From Ehretia macrophylla (taxonomy: Eukaryota; Streptophyta; Magnoliopsida; Boraginales; Ehretiaceae): DNA of 64,000 nucleotides. Location of the stretch: positions 65,319,311 to 65,383,310 of the forward strand of contig CM075775.1 in assembly GCA_037974665.1 (NCBI GenBank), read 5' to 3'. The notes beneath the pieces were generated by a model that was given only the letters and a program-made list of their open reading frames with translations, did no database searches and was not told the origin of the DNA. Positions 34,235 through 45,898 of this stretch are shown here, in pieces. The translations under genes were made by a program, and so were the position numbers. Each line of letters begins with the position of its first letter. Position 1 is the first letter of the stretch.

Positions 34235-34790
34235 CTTTTCAATTTTTTTGCTCCGGTTAGGGTTGCCAAGATGCTTTATCCACCACATTTCTATTATCGA
34301 ATCCCAAGGCACCTTGGGTAAGAAAACTTCGCTTCACGTGGAGGTTGGGCCAGCAAACCGAGGGCTTAGGGCTTGTGACCAGGTCTCCGTCGATCCGGTT
34401 CCCATAACTTTTGATCCGTAAGGAGTTTCGCGGTGCATAGCATACCGTTGCAAAGCTCTCCGAGAGCTCTACAACGGGGGCAACCAACTTGCTTGATGTG
34501 CCTTTTTTGGAGACCAAAATCGACCATTTTCATCAGTTTCAGGCCACTTTTCTATTTTTTCTTTATTTTTCCGTCCCGGATCGAACGTCTTGAGCTGTTA
34601 AAAGGACAACAACCTTACTCGCGGGATATTATAGGGCCATACAACACGTCGATATCTCGTCTTACGAGGATGCTGCGTTGTTGAATCGGATGGGTTGTCG
34701 TTAAACCCATTGGGCCTTCTGAATGGGCCATCTCTCTAGGCTGGGACTGTGAACCGTTAACACATAAAGGAATTGTGCCCTCAACATGAC

Positions 34791-34910
34791 GGGTGCGATT
34801 ATACCAGCACTAATACAGCGGATCCCATCAGAACTCCGAAGTTAAGCATACTTGGGCGAGAGTAGTACTAGGATGGGTGACCCCCTGGGAAGCCCTCGTG
34901 TTGCACCCCC
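34791..34910 (+). rRNA. 5S rRNA: 5S rRNA gene copy 37
   Basis: Full length. Differences: C10T, G25A, C28G, G58A, G60A, T103C. G25A is shared by four neighbouring copies (29374, 34115, 34791, 35469), a sign of local spread. Confidence 0.96.
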
Positions 34911-35468
34911 CCTTTTCTATTTTTTTTGCTACGGTTAGGGTAGCCAAGAAACTTTATCCACCACATTTCTATTATCAAATTCCACAGCACCTTGGGTAAG
35001 ACAACTTCCCTTAATGTGGAGATTGGGCCAGCAAACCGAGGGCGTAAGGCTTGTGACCAGGTCTCCCTCGCTCCGGTGCCCATAACTTTTGTTTCGTAAG
35101 GAGTTACGCGGCGCACAACATACCGTTGCAAAGCTCTCTGAGAGCTCTACGATGGGGGCATCAAGCTTGCTTGCTATGCCCTTTTTGGAGCCCAAAATCG
35201 AATGTTTTCATCAGTTTCAGGCCATTTTTCTATTTTTGCTATGTTTTTCCGTTCCGGATCGTACGTCGTGAGCTACTAAAAGGAAGACAACCTTACTCGT
35301 GGGGCACTAGAGGGCCCTACAATGCATCGATATCATGTCTTACGAGGATGCTACATTGTTGAAGAGGATGGGTTGTCATTAAGCCCATTGGGCCTTCTGA
35401 ATAGGCCATCACTCTTGGTTGGGAATGTGAACCGTTAACACATAAAGGAATTGTGCCCTCAACATGAC

Positions 35469-35588
35469 GGATGTGATCATACCAGCACTAATACATCGGA
35501 TCCCATCAGAACTCCGAAGTTAAGCGTGCTTAGGCGAGAGTCGTACTAGGATGGGTGACCCCTTGGGAAGTCCTTATGTTGCACCCCC
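35469..35588 (+). rRNA. 5S rRNA: 5S rRNA gene copy 38
   Basis: Full length. Differences: G3A, C6T, G25A, C28T, G64A, A74C, C95T, C107T, G108A. Confidence 0.95.
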
Positions 35589-36144
35589 CTTTTCAATTTT
35601 TTTTGCTCCGGTTAGGGTTGCCAAGATACTTTATCCACTACATTTCTATTATCGAATCCCACGGCACCTTGGGCAAGAAAACTTCGCTTCACGTGGAGGC
35701 TGGGCTCGCAAACCGAGGGTGTAGGGCTTGTGACCAGGTCTCTATCACTCCGGTGCCCTTAACTTTTGATTCGAAAGGAGTTACGTGGCGCACAGTATAC
35801 CGTTGCAAAGCTCTCTGAGAGCTCTACGATGGGGGTAGCTAGCTTGCTTGCTGTGCCCTTTTTGCAACCCAAAATCAACCGTTTTCATCGGTTTCGGGCC
35901 ACTTTTCTTCTTTTGCTCTGTTTTTTGTCCCAGATCATACGTCGTGTGCTGTTAAAAGAATGACAACCTTACTCGCGGGACATTAGAGGGCCCTACAATG
36001 TGTCGATATCACGTCTTGCAAGGATGCTACGTTGTTGAAGCGGATGGGTTGTCGTTAAGCCTATTGGGCCTTCTGAATGGGCCATCTCTCTAGGCTGGCA
36101 TTGTGAACCGTTAACACATAAAGGAATTGTGCCCTGAACATGAC

Positions 36145-36264
36145 GGGTGCGATCATACCATCACTAATGCACCGAATCCCATCAGAACTCCGAAGTTAAG
36201 CGTGCTTGGGCGAGAGTAGTACCAGGATGGGTGACCCCCAGGGAAGTCCTCGTGTTGCACCCCC
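36145..36264 (+). rRNA. 5S rRNA: 5S rRNA gene copy 39
   Basis: Full length. Differences: G17T, G31A, T79C, T96A. Its spacer (TTGTTTTTGCTATG, AAAGAACGACAACC, GCTCGCGAGAC) recurs after the gene at 38855. Confidence 0.97.
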
Positions 36265-36823
36265 CTTCTCAATTTTTTTTGCTCCGGTTAGGGTTGCCAA
36301 GATACTTTATCCACCACATTTCTATTATCGAATCCCATGGCACCTTAGGCAACACAACTTCGCTTCACGTGGAGGCTAGGCCAGCAAACCGAGGGCGTAG
36401 GGCTTGTGACGAGGTCTCCTTCGCTCCGGTGCCCTTAACTTTTGATCCGTAAGGAGTTAAGCGGCGCATAGCATACCGTTACAAAGCTCTCCGAGAGCTC
36501 TACGACGAGGGCAGCCAGCTTGCTCGTTGTGCCCTTTTTGGATGCCAAAATTGAACGTTTTCATCAATTTGTGACCACATTTTTGTTTTTGCTATGTTTT
36601 TCCATCCCGGATCGTACGTCGTGAGATGTTAAAAGAACGACAACCTTGCTCGCGAGACATTAGAGGGCCCTACAACGCGTCGATATCACGTCTTGTGAGG
36701 ATGCTGCGTTGTTGAAGTGGATGGGTTGTCGTTAAGCCCATTGGGACATCTGAATGAGCCATCTCTCAAGGCTGGGACTATGAACCGTTAACACATAAAG
36801 GAATTGTGTGCCCTCAACATGAC

Positions 36824-36943
36824 GGGTGCGATCATACCAACACTAATGCACCGGATCCAATCAGAACTCCGAAGTTAAGCATGCTTAGGCGAGAGTAGTA
36901 CTAGGATGGGTGACCCCCTAGGAAGTCCTCATGTTGCACACCC
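36824..36943 (+). rRNA. 5S rRNA: 5S rRNA gene copy 40
   Basis: Full length. Differences: G17A, C36A, G58A, G64A, G97A, G108A, C117A. The promoter has two extra bases (TTGTGTGCCC), moving the TATA-like box to about -29. Confidence 0.95.
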
Positions 36944-37500
36944 CTATTCAATTTTTTTTGCACCGGTTAGGGTTGCCAAGATACTTTATCCACCACATTT
37001 CTATTATCAAATCCCACGGCACCATGGGCAAGACAACTTCGATTCACGTGGAGGCTGGACCAGCAAACTGAGGGCGTAGGGCTTATGACCAGGTCATTTT
37101 CGCTCCGATGCCCATAACTTTTGATCCGTAAGGAGTTACGCGACGCACAGCATACCGTTGCAAAGCTCTCCGAGAGCTCTACGATTGGGGCCTCCAGCTT
37201 GCTCGCTTTGCCCATTTTTGCAGCCCAAAATCAAACGTTTTCATCAGTTCCGGCCCACTTTTCTTATTTAGCTTTGTTTTTGGGTCTCGGATCGTACGTC
37301 GTGAGGAGTTAAAAGATCGACACTTTACTCGTGGGACATCAGAGGGCCCTACAACGCGTCGATATCACGTCTTTCGAGGATGCTGCGTGGTTGAAGAGGA
37401 TGGGTTGTCGTTAAGCCCATTGGGCCTTCTGAATAGGCCATCTCTCTAGGCTGGGATTGTGAACCGTTAACACATAAAAGAATTGTGCCCTCAACATGAC

Positions 37501-37620
37501 GGGTGTGATAGTAACAGTACTAATGCACCGGATCACATCAGAACTCCGAAGTTAAGCGTGCTTGGGCAAGAGTTGTACTAGGATAGGTGACCCTCTGGGA
37601 AGTCCTTGTGTTGCACCCCT
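37501..37620 (+). rRNA. 5S rRNA: 5S rRNA gene copy 41
   Basis: Full length but heavily changed. Differences: C6T, C10A, A11G, C14A, C18T, C35A, G68A, A74T, G85A, C94T, C107T, C120T. Partner of the copy at 40214. Confidence 0.93.
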
Positions 37621-38177
37621 GTTCTCTATTTTTTTTGCTCCGGTTAAGGTTGCAAAGATACTTTATCCACCACATTTCTATTATCGAATCCCAAGGCACC
37701 TTGGGCAAAACAACTTCGCTTCACGCGGAGGCTGGTCCAGCAAACCGAGGTCATAAGGCTTCTGACCCTATCTCCGTCGCTCCAGTGCCCATAACTTTTG
37801 ATACGTAAGGAGTTACGCAGCGCACAGCATACCGTTGCAATGCTCTCCGAGAGCTCTACGATGAGGGTAGCTAGCTTGCTCGCTTTGCCATTTTTGGAGA
37901 CCAAACTCGAACCTTTTCATCAGTTTCGGGCCACTTTTCTTATTTATCTCTATTTTTCTGTTCTGGATCGTACGTCGTGAGCAGTTAAAAGGCCGACAAC
38001 CTTACTCGCGGGACATTAGAGGGCCCTACAACGTGTCGATATCACATCTTGCGATGATGCTGCGTTGTTGAAGCGGATGGGTTGTCGTTAAGCCCACTAG
38101 GCCTTCTGAATGGGCCATCTCTCTAGACTGGGACTGTGAACCGTTAACACATAAAGGAATTGTGCCCTCAACCCGAC

Positions 38178-38297
38178 GGGTGTGATCATACCAACACTAA
38201 TGCATCGGATCCCATCAGAACTCCAAAGTTAAGCGTTTTTGGGCGAGAGTAGTACTAGGATGGGTGACCCCTTGGGAAGTCCTCGTGTTGCACCCCC
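38178..38297 (+). rRNA. 5S rRNA: 5S rRNA gene copy 42
   Basis: Full length. Differences: C6T, G17A, C28T, G48A, G60T, C61T, C95T. Two changes fall in box A. Confidence 0.95.
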
Positions 38298-38854
38298 CTT
38301 TTCAATTTTTTTTGCTCCGGTTTGGGTTGCCAAGATACTTTATCCACAACATTTCTATTATCGAATCCCACGGCACGTTGGGTAAGACAACTTCGCTTCA
38401 CGTGGAGGTTGGGCCAACAAACCGAGGGCGTAAGGCTTGCGACCAGGTCTCCGTCGCTCCAGTGCCCATAACTTTTGATCCGTAAGGAGTTACGCGATGC
38501 ACAGCATACCATAGCAAAGCTCTCCTAGAGCTCTACGATGGGGGCAGTAAGCTTCCTAGCTGTGCCCTTTTTGTATCCCAAAATCGAACGTTTTCATCAG
38601 TTTTGGCCCACTTTTCTTTTTTTGCTTTGTTTTTCCGTCCCGGATCGTACGACGTGAGCTGTTAAAAGGACGACATCCTTACTCGCGTGACATTAGAGGG
38701 CCCTACAATGCTTCGATATCACGTCTTGCGAGGATGCTGCGTTGTTGAAGCGGATGGGTTGTCGTTAAGCACATTGGGCGTTCTGAATGAGCCATCTCTC
38801 TAGGCTGCGACTGTGAACCGTTAACACATAAAGGAATGGTGCCCTCAACATGGC

Positions 38855-38974
38855 GGGTGCGATCATACCTGCACTGATGCGCCGGATCCCATCAAAACTC
38901 CGAAGTTAAGCGTGCTTGGTTGAGCGCAGTACTAGGATGGGTGACCCCCTTGGAGGCCGTCGTGTTGCACCCCC
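38855..38974 (+). rRNA. 5S rRNA: 5S rRNA gene copy 43 (junction unit)
   Basis: Full length but divergent. Differences: A16T, A22G, A27G, G41A, G66T, C67T, A71C, T73C, G97T, A101G, T103C, C105G. Several are shared with 41555, while its spacer matches that of 36145. Probably non-functional given changes in the intermediate element and box C. Confidence 0.93.
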
Positions 38975-39533
38975 CTTTTCAATTTTTTTTGCTCCGGTTA
39001 GGGTTGCCAAGATACTTTATCCACCACATTTCTATTATCGAACCCCACGGCACGTTAGGGAACCCAACTTCGCTTCACGTGGAGGTTGGGCCAGCCAACC
39101 GAGGGCGTAGGGCTTGTGACCAGGTCTCATTCGCTCCGGTGCCCATAACTTTTGATTCGTAAAGAGTTACGTTGCGCACACCATACCGTTGCAAAGCTCT
39201 CCGAGAGCTCTACGACGGGGGCTGCCAGCTTGCTTGCTATGCCTTTTTTGGATGCCAAAATCGAACGTTTTCATTAGTTTCGGACCACTTTTTTGTTTTT
39301 GCTATGTTTTTCCGTCCCGGATCGTACATCGTGAGATGTTAAAAGAACGACAACCTTGCTCGCGAGACATTAGAGGGCCCTACAACTCGTCGATATCAAG
39401 TCTTCCAAGGATACTGCGTTGTTGAAGCGGATGGGTTGTCGTTAAGCCCATTGGGACTTCTGAATGAGCCATCTCTCTAGGCTGGGAGTATGAACAGGTA
39501 ATACACAAAGAAAGTGGGTGCTCTCAAAATGAC

Positions 39534-39654
39534 TGGTGCGATCAAACCATTACTAATGTACCGGATCCAATCAGAACTCCGAAGTTAACCATGCTTGGGG
39601 GAGAGTGGTGCAAGGATGGGTGTCCCCCCGGGTAAGTCCTCGTGTTGCACCCCC
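39534..39654 (+). pseudogene. 5S rRNA: 5S rRNA gene copy 44, 1-nt insertion
   Basis: 121 nt, one of the most decayed copies. Differences: G1T, T12A, G17T, C18T, C26T, C36A, G56C, G58A, C67G, A74G, A77G, T79A, plus an insertion and substitutions around 90-100. The promoter is also altered (ACACAAAGAAAG in place of the TATA-like region). Confidence 0.9.
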
Positions 39655-40213
39655 CTTTTCAATTTTTTTTTGCTCCGGTTAGGGTTGCCAAGATACTTTA
39701 TCCACCACATTTCTATTACCGAATCCGACGGCACCTTGGGCAAGACAACTTCGCTTCACGTGGAGGTTGGGCCAGCCAACAAAGGGCGTAGGGCTTGTGA
39801 CTAGGTCTCGATCGCTTCAGTGCCCATAACGTTTGATCCGTAAGGAGTTACGTGGCACACAACATACCATTGCAAAGCTCTCCGAGAGCTCTACAACTGG
39901 GGCCGCCAGCTTGCTCGCCGTGCCTACTTTTGCAGCCCAAAATCAAATGTTTTCAACAGTTCTGGCCCACTTTTCTTATTTAGCTTTGTTTTTCGATCCC
40001 GGATCGTACGTCGTGAGAAGTTAAAAGGACGAGAACTTTACTCGCGAGACATTAGAGGGCCCTACAATGCGTCGATATCACGTCTTGCGAGGATGTTGCG
40101 TTGTTGAAGAGGATGGGTTGTCGTTAAGCCCATTGGGCCTTCTGAATAGGCCATCTCTCTAGGCTGGGATTGTGAAAGGTTAACACAAAAAAGAATTGTG
40201 CCCTCAACATGAC

Positions 40214-40333
40214 GGGTGTGATCATAACAGCACTAATGCACCGGATCACATCAGAACTCCGAAGTTAAGCGTGCTTGGGCAATAGTAGTACTAGGATGGG
40301 TGACCCCCTAGGAAGTCCTCGTGTTGCACCCCC
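40214..40333 (+). rRNA. 5S rRNA: 5S rRNA gene copy 45
   Basis: Full length. Differences: C6T, C14A, C35A, G68A, G70T, G97A. Its spacer is about 13 nt short near 40810, where GGCCTTCTGAATGGGCC is reduced to GGGCC, removing one TGGGCY box. Confidence 0.95.
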
Positions 40334-40877
40334 CTTTTCAATTTTTTTTTCTCCGGTTAAAGTTGCAAAGATACTTTATCCACCACATTTCTATTATTGA
40401 ATCCCACGGCACCTTGGGCAAGACAACTTCGCTTCACGCGGAGGTTGGGCCAGCAAACCGAGGGCATAAGGCTTGTGACCTGGTCTCCGTCGCTCCGGTG
40501 CCCATAACTTTTCATCCGTAAGGAGTTACGTGGCGCACAGCATACCATTGCAATGCTCTCCAAGAGCACTACGATGGGGGCAGCTAGCTTGCCCGCTTTG
40601 CCCTTTTTGGAGCCCAAAATCGAACATTTTCATCATTTTCAGACCACTTTTCTTATTTAGATATATTTTTCCGTTCCGGATCGTACGTCGTGAGCAGTTA
40701 AAAGGACGACAACCTTACTCGCAGGACAATAGAGGACCCTACAACGAGCCGATATCACATCTTGCGAGGATGCTGCGTTGTTGAAGCGGATGGGTTGTCG
40801 TTAGGCCCATTGGGCCATCTCTCTAGACTGGGACTGTGAACCGTTAGCACATATAGGAATTGTGCCCTCAACCTGAC

Positions 40878-40997
40878 GGGTGCGATCATACCAGCACTAA
40901 TGCACCGGATCCCATCAGAACTCCAAAGTTAAGCGTACTTGGGCGAGAGTAGTACTAGGATGGGTGACCCCTTGGGAAGTCCTCGTGTTGCACCCCC
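40878..40997 (+). rRNA. 5S rRNA: 5S rRNA gene copy 46
   Basis: Full length, well preserved. Differences: G48A, G60A, C95T, with G60A inside box A. Confidence 0.97.
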
Positions 40998-41554
40998 CTT
41001 TTCAATTTTTTTTGCTCCGGTTAGGGTTGCCAAGATACTTTATCCACCACATTTCTATTATTGAATCCCACGGCACCTTGGGAAACACAACTTCGCTTCA
41101 CGAGGAGGTTGGGCCAACAAACCGAGGGCGTAAGGCTTGCCACCAGGCCCCCGCCGCTCCGGTGCCCATTACTTTTGATCCGTAAGAAGTTACGCAGCGC
41201 ACAGCATACCATTGCAAAGCTCTCCGAGAGCTCTACGATGGGGGCAGTAAGCTTGCTAGCTGTGCCCTTTTTGGAGCCCAAAATCGAATGTTTTCATCAG
41301 TTTTGGGCCACTTTTCTATTTCTGCTATGTTTTTCCGTCCCGGATCGTACGTCGTGAGTTGTAAAAAGGACAACAACCTTACTCGCAGGATTTTAGAGGG
41401 CTCTACAACGCGTCGATATCACGTCTTTCGAGGATGCTGCATTGTTGAAGCGGATGGGTTGTCGTTAAGCCCATTGGGCCTTTTGAATAAGCCATCTCTC
41501 TAGGCTGCGACTGTGAACCGTTAACACATAAAGGAATGGTGCCCTCAACATGGC

Positions 41555-41674
41555 GGGTACGATCATACCTACACTGATGCACCGGATCCCATCAGAACTC
41601 TGAAGTTAAGTGTGCTTGGGTGAGCGTAGTACTAGGATGGGTGACCCCCTGGGAAGTCCTCGTGTTGCACCCCC
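41555..41674 (+). rRNA. 5S rRNA: 5S rRNA gene copy 47
   Basis: Full length. Differences: G5A, A16T, G17A, A22G, C47T, C57T, C67T, A71C. Its spacer shares GTAGCTAGC, TTTTTAGAGCCC and CCTTTAACAC with the unit at 59638. Confidence 0.95.
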
Positions 41675-42232
41675 CTTTTCAATTTTTTTTTGCTCCGGTT
41701 AGGGTTGCCAAAATACTTTATCCACCACATTTCCATTATTGAATCCCACGGCACCTTGGGTAAGACAACTTCGCTTCACGTGGAGGCTGGGCCAGCAAAC
41801 GGAGGGCGCAGGGCTTCTGACCAAGTCTCCGTCGCTCCGGTGCCCATAACTTTTGATCCGTAAGGAGTTACGCTGCGCACAACATACCGTTGCAAAGCTC
41901 TCTGAGAGCTCTATGACGGGGGTAGCTAGCTTGCTCGCTGCGCCCTTTTTAGAGCCCAAAATCGAACGTTTTCATTAGTTTTTGGCCACTTTTCTATTTT
42001 TGCTCTGTTTTTCCATCCCGGATCGTACGTCGTGAGTCGTTAAAAGGACGACAACCTTACTTGCGAGACATTAGAGGGGCCTACAATGTGTCGATATATC
42101 GTCTTGCGAGGATGCTGCGTTGTTGAATCGGATGGCTTGTTGTTAAGCCCATTGGGCCTTCTGAATGAGCCGTCTCTCTAGGCTTGGTCTGTGAACCTTT
42201 AACACATAAAGGAATTGTGCCCACAACATGAG

Positions 42233-42351
42233 GGGTGCCATCATACCAGCACTAATGCACCAGATCCATCAGAACTCTGAAGTTAAGCGTGCATGGGCGA
42301 GAGTAGTACTAGGATGGGTGACCCCGTGGGAAGTCCTCGTGTTGCACCCCC
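42233..42351 (+). pseudogene. 5S rRNA: 5S rRNA gene copy 48, 1-nt deletion
   Basis: 119 nt. One C of the CCC at 34-36 is lost. Other differences: G7C, G30A, C47T, T62A, C95G. The same deletion with G30A and C47T occurs at 60314, so both descend from one mutated ancestor. Confidence 0.92.
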
Positions 42352-42908
42352 CTTTTCAATTGTTTTTGCTCCGGTTAGGGTTGCCAAGATACTTTATCCA
42401 CCACATTTCTATTATCGAATCCCACGGCACCTTGGACAAGACAACTTCGCTTCACGTGGAGGCTTTGCTAGCAACCCGAGGGCGTAGGGCTTGTGACCAG
42501 GTCTCCTCCGCTCCGGTGCCCATAACTTTTGATCCGTAAAGAGTTACGTGGCGGATAGTATACCGTTGCAAAGCACTCCGAGAGTGCTACGACGGGGGCA
42601 GCTAGCTTGCTCGCTCTGCCCTTTTTGGAGCCCAAAATCGAACGTTTTCATCAGTTTCGGGCCACTTTTCTTCTTTTGCTCTGTTTTTCCATCCCGGATC
42701 GCATGTCGTGAGCTGTTAAAAGGACGACAACCTTACTCGCGGGACATTAGAGGGCCCTACAATGTGTCGATATCACGTCTTGCGAGGATGCTGCATTGTT
42801 GAAGCGGATGGGTTGTCGTTATGCCCATTGGGCCTCCTCAATGTGCCATCTCTCTTGGCTAGGACTGTGAACCGTTAACACATAAAGGAATTGTGCTCTC
42901 AACATGAC

Positions 42909-43028
42909 GGGTGCGATCATACCAGCACTAATGCACTAGATCCCATCAGAACTCCGAAGTTAAGCGTGCTTGGGCGAGAGTTGTACTAGGATGGGTGACC
43001 CCCTGGGAAGTCCTCGTATTGCACCCCA
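42909..43028 (+). rRNA. 5S rRNA: 5S rRNA gene copy 49
   Basis: Full length. Differences: C29T, G30A, A74T, G110A, C120A. Box A and box C are intact. Confidence 0.96.
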
Positions 43029-43585
43029 TTTTCAATTTTTTTTGCTCCGATTAGGGTTGCAAAGATACTTTATCCACCACACTTCTATTATCGAATCCCA
43101 TGGCACCTTAGGCAGCACAACTTCGCTTCACGTGGAGACTGGGCCAGCAAACCGAGGGCGTAGGGCTTGTGACCAGCTCTCCTTCGCTCTGATGCCCATA
43201 ATTATTGATCCGTAAGAAGTTACGCGGCGCACATCATACCGTTGCAAAGCTCTCCGAGAGCTCTACCACGGGGGCAGCCAGCTTGCTCGATGTGCCCATT
43301 TTTGGAACCCAAAATTGAACATTTTCATTAGTTTCGGGCCACTTTTATTTTTTAGCTCTGTTTTTCCGTCCCGGATCGTACATCCTGAGAAGTTAAAAGG
43401 ATGACAACCTTACTCGTGGGACATTAGAGGGCCCTACAACGCGCCGATATCTCGTCCTGCGAGGATGCTGCGTTGTTGAAACGGATGGGTTGTCGTTAAG
43501 CCCATTGGGCCTTCTGAATGGGCCATCTCTCTAGGCTAGGACTGTGAACCGTTAACACATAAAGGAATTATGCCCTCAACATGAC

Positions 43586-43705
43586 GGGTGCGATCATAAC
43601 AGCACTAATGCACCAGATCCCATCAAAACTCCGAAGTGAAGCATGCTTGGGCAAGAGTAGTACTAAGATGGGTGACCCCTTGGGAAGTTCTCGTGTTGCA
43701 CCCCC
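43586..43705 (+). rRNA. 5S rRNA: 5S rRNA gene copy 50
   Basis: Full length. Differences: C14A, G30A, G41A, T53G, G58A, G68A, G81A, C95T, C104T. Four changes lie in the internal promoter. Confidence 0.95.
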
Positions 43706-44261
43706 CTTTTCAATTTTTTTTGCTCCGGATAGGGTTGCCAAGATACTTTATCCACCACATTTCTAATATCGAATCCCATGACTCATTGGGCAAGACAACT
43801 TCGCTTCATGCGGAGGCTGGGCCAGCAAACCGAGGGCATAGGGCTTGTGACCAGTTCACCGTCGTTCCGGTGCCTATAACTTTTGATCTGTAAGGAGTTA
43901 AGCGGCGTACAGCATATCGTTGTAAATCTCTCCAAGAGCTCTACGACGGGGTCAGCTAGCTTCTTTATTGTCCCTTTTTGGAGCCCAAACTTGAACGTTT
44001 TCATCAGTTTCGGGCCACTTTTCTATTTTTGCTCTGTTTTTGCATCCCGGATAGTACGTCGTGAGATGTAAAAAGGATGACAACCTTACTCGCGTGACAT
44101 TAGAGGGCCCTACAACGCGTCGATATCACGTCTTGCGAGTATGCTGCGTTGTTGAAGCTGATGGGTTGTGGTTAAGCCCATTGGGCCTTCTGAATGGGCA
44201 ATCTCTCTAGGCTGGGACTGTCAACCATTAACACATAAAGGAATTATGCCATCAACATGAC

Positions 44262-44381
44262 ACGTGCGATCATAAAAGCACTATTGCACCGGATCCCATC
44301 AGAACTCCGAAGTTAAGCGTGGTTGGGCAAGAGTTGTACTAGGATGGGTGACCCCCTGGGAAGTCCTCGTGTTGCACCCCC
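44262..44381 (+). rRNA. 5S rRNA: 5S rRNA gene copy 51
   Basis: Full length. Differences: G1A, G2C, C14A, C15A, A23T, C61G, G68A, A74T. A74T is shared with copies at 37501, 42909 and 44939. Confidence 0.95.
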
Positions 44382-44938
44382 CTTTTCAATTTTTTTTGCT
44401 CCGGTGAGAGTTGCCAAGAAACTTCATCCACCACATTTCTATTATCAAATCCCACGGCACCTTGGGCAAGACAAATTCGTTTCACGTGGAGGCTGGGCCC
44501 GCAAACCGAGGGAGTAGGGATTGTGACTAGGTCTCCGTCGCTCCGGTGCCCCTAAATTTTGATCCGTAAGGTGTTACGCAGCGCACAACATACTGTTGCA
44601 AAGCTCTCTGAGAGCTCTACGACGGGGGCAGCTAGCTACCTTGTTGTGCATTTTTTGGAGCCAAAAATCGAACGTTTTCATCAGTTTCGGGCAACTTTTC
44701 TATTTTTGCTCTGTTTTTCTGTCGCGGATCGTACGTCGTGAGATGTTAAAAGGATGACAACCTTACTCGAGGGACATTAAAGGGGCCTACAACTCGTCGA
44801 CATCAAGTCTTGCGAGGATGCTGCGTTGTTGAAGTGGATGGGTTGTCGTTAAGCCCATTGGGCCTTCTGAATGAGCCATCTCTCTAGGCTGGGACTGTGA
44901 AATGTTAACACATAAAGGGATTGCGCCCTCAACATGAC

Positions 44939-45057
44939 GGGTGTGATCATAACAGCACTAATGCACCGGATCCCATCAGAACTCCGAAGTTAAGCGTGCT
45001 TGGGAAGAGTTGTACTAGGATGGGTAACCCCCTAGGAAGTCCTCGTGTTGCACCCCA
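44939..45057 (+). pseudogene. 5S rRNA: 5S rRNA gene copy 52, 1-nt deletion in the intermediate element
   Basis: 119 nt. One base is lost at about 67-68 (GGGAAGAG instead of GGGCGAGAG), within the intermediate element. Other differences: C6T, C14A, A74T, G89A, G97A, C120A. Confidence 0.92.
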
Positions 45058-45612
45058 TTTTACAAATTTTTTTGCTCCGGTTAGGGTTTCCAAGATTCTT
45101 TATCCACCACATTTCTATTATCGAATCCCACGGCACCTTGGGCAAGACAACTTCGCTTCACGTGGAGGTTGGGCCAGCAAACCGAGGGCGTAGGCCTTGT
45201 GACCAGGTCTCCTACGCTCTGGTGCCCATAACTTTTGATCCGTAAGGAGTTACGCGGCGCATAGCATATCGTTGCAAGGCTCTCCGAGAGCTCTACGACG
45301 GGGACAGTAAGCTTGCTCGCTTTGCCCTTATTGGAGCCCAAATTCGAACGTTTTAATCAATTTCGGGCAAATTTTCTTATTTAGCTCTATTTTTCCGTCC
45401 AGGATCGTACGTCGTGAGCTGTTAAAAGGATGCCAACCTTACTCGCGGGACATTAGAGGCCCCTACAATGTCGATATCACGTCTTGTGATGATGTTGCGT
45501 TGTTGAAGTGGATAGGTTGTCGTTATGCCCATTGGACCTTCTGAATGGGCCATCTCTCTAGGCTGGGACTGTGAACCGATAACACATAAAGGAATTGTGC
45601 CCTCAACATGAC

Positions 45613-45732
45613 GGGTGCGATAATACCAGCACTAATGCACTAGATCCCATCAAAACTCCAAAGTTAAGCGTGCTTGGGCGAGAGTAGTACTAGGATGGGT
45701 GACCCCCAGGGAAGTCCTCGTGTTGCACCCCC
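45613..45732 (+). rRNA. 5S rRNA: 5S rRNA gene copy 53
   Basis: Full length. Differences: C10A, C29T, G30A, G41A, G48A, T96A. Element D enters the spacer 166 bp beyond its 3' end, so gene, promoter and terminator remain together. Confidence 0.96.
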
Positions 45733-45898
45733 ATTTTCATTTTTTTTTGCTCCGGTTAGGGTTGCCAAGATATTTTATCCACCACATTTCTATTATCGAA
45801 TCCCACGGCACCTTGGGCAAGACAACTTCGCTTCACATGGAGGCTGGGCCAGCAAACCGAGGGCGTTAGGCTTGTGACCAGGTCTCCGTCGCTCCGGT

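Larger units (their letters stand above)
23956..34790 (+). repeat. Two related blocks of nine and seven 5S units
   Basis: Units of block 1 (23956-30050) recur in order in block 2 (30051-34790). Pairs by shared rare variants: 23956/30051 (GGGCTGCCAGG, CTCGGGCAGG), 25311/30729 (A77G, CACGACACC), 25985/31405 (AAGGCACC with GTAAAAGAA; GATGATGCG), 26661/32082 (GTCAGTAAG or GTCGTTAAG; TTTTTGTAG or TTTTTGTGG), 28018/32759 (TGG start, T12A), 28695/33436 (AAAGAGCCATATC), 29374/34115 (G25A). Units at 24634 and 27339 lack clear partners. Confidence 0.75.
36265..41674 (+). repeat. Four-unit higher-order repeat, two copies (~2.7 kb period)
   Basis: From the spacer after 36145 onward, four units repeat in order. 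Paired genes and spacers are 36824/39534 (2-nt promoter insertion, C36A), 37501/40214 (C6T, C14A, C35A, G68A), 38178/40878 (G48A, C95T; GGCAGTAAGC, GGCTTGC) and 38855/41555 (A16T, A22G, C67T, A71C; GGAATGGTGCC). Offsets are about 2700-2713 bp. The unit at 38855 has a gene like 41555 but a spacer like 36145, marking the crossover junction. Confidence 0.9.
23887..45898 (+). repeat. 5S rDNA tandem array, segment 3
   Basis: Thirty-three units from the gene at 23956 to the gene at 45613, uninterrupted, with spacing 676-680 bp apart from shorter steps such as 40214 to 40878 (664 bp, spacer deletion). Spacers hold only the usual landmarks. The last spacer is cut 166 bp after its gene by element D. 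Confidence 0.97.
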
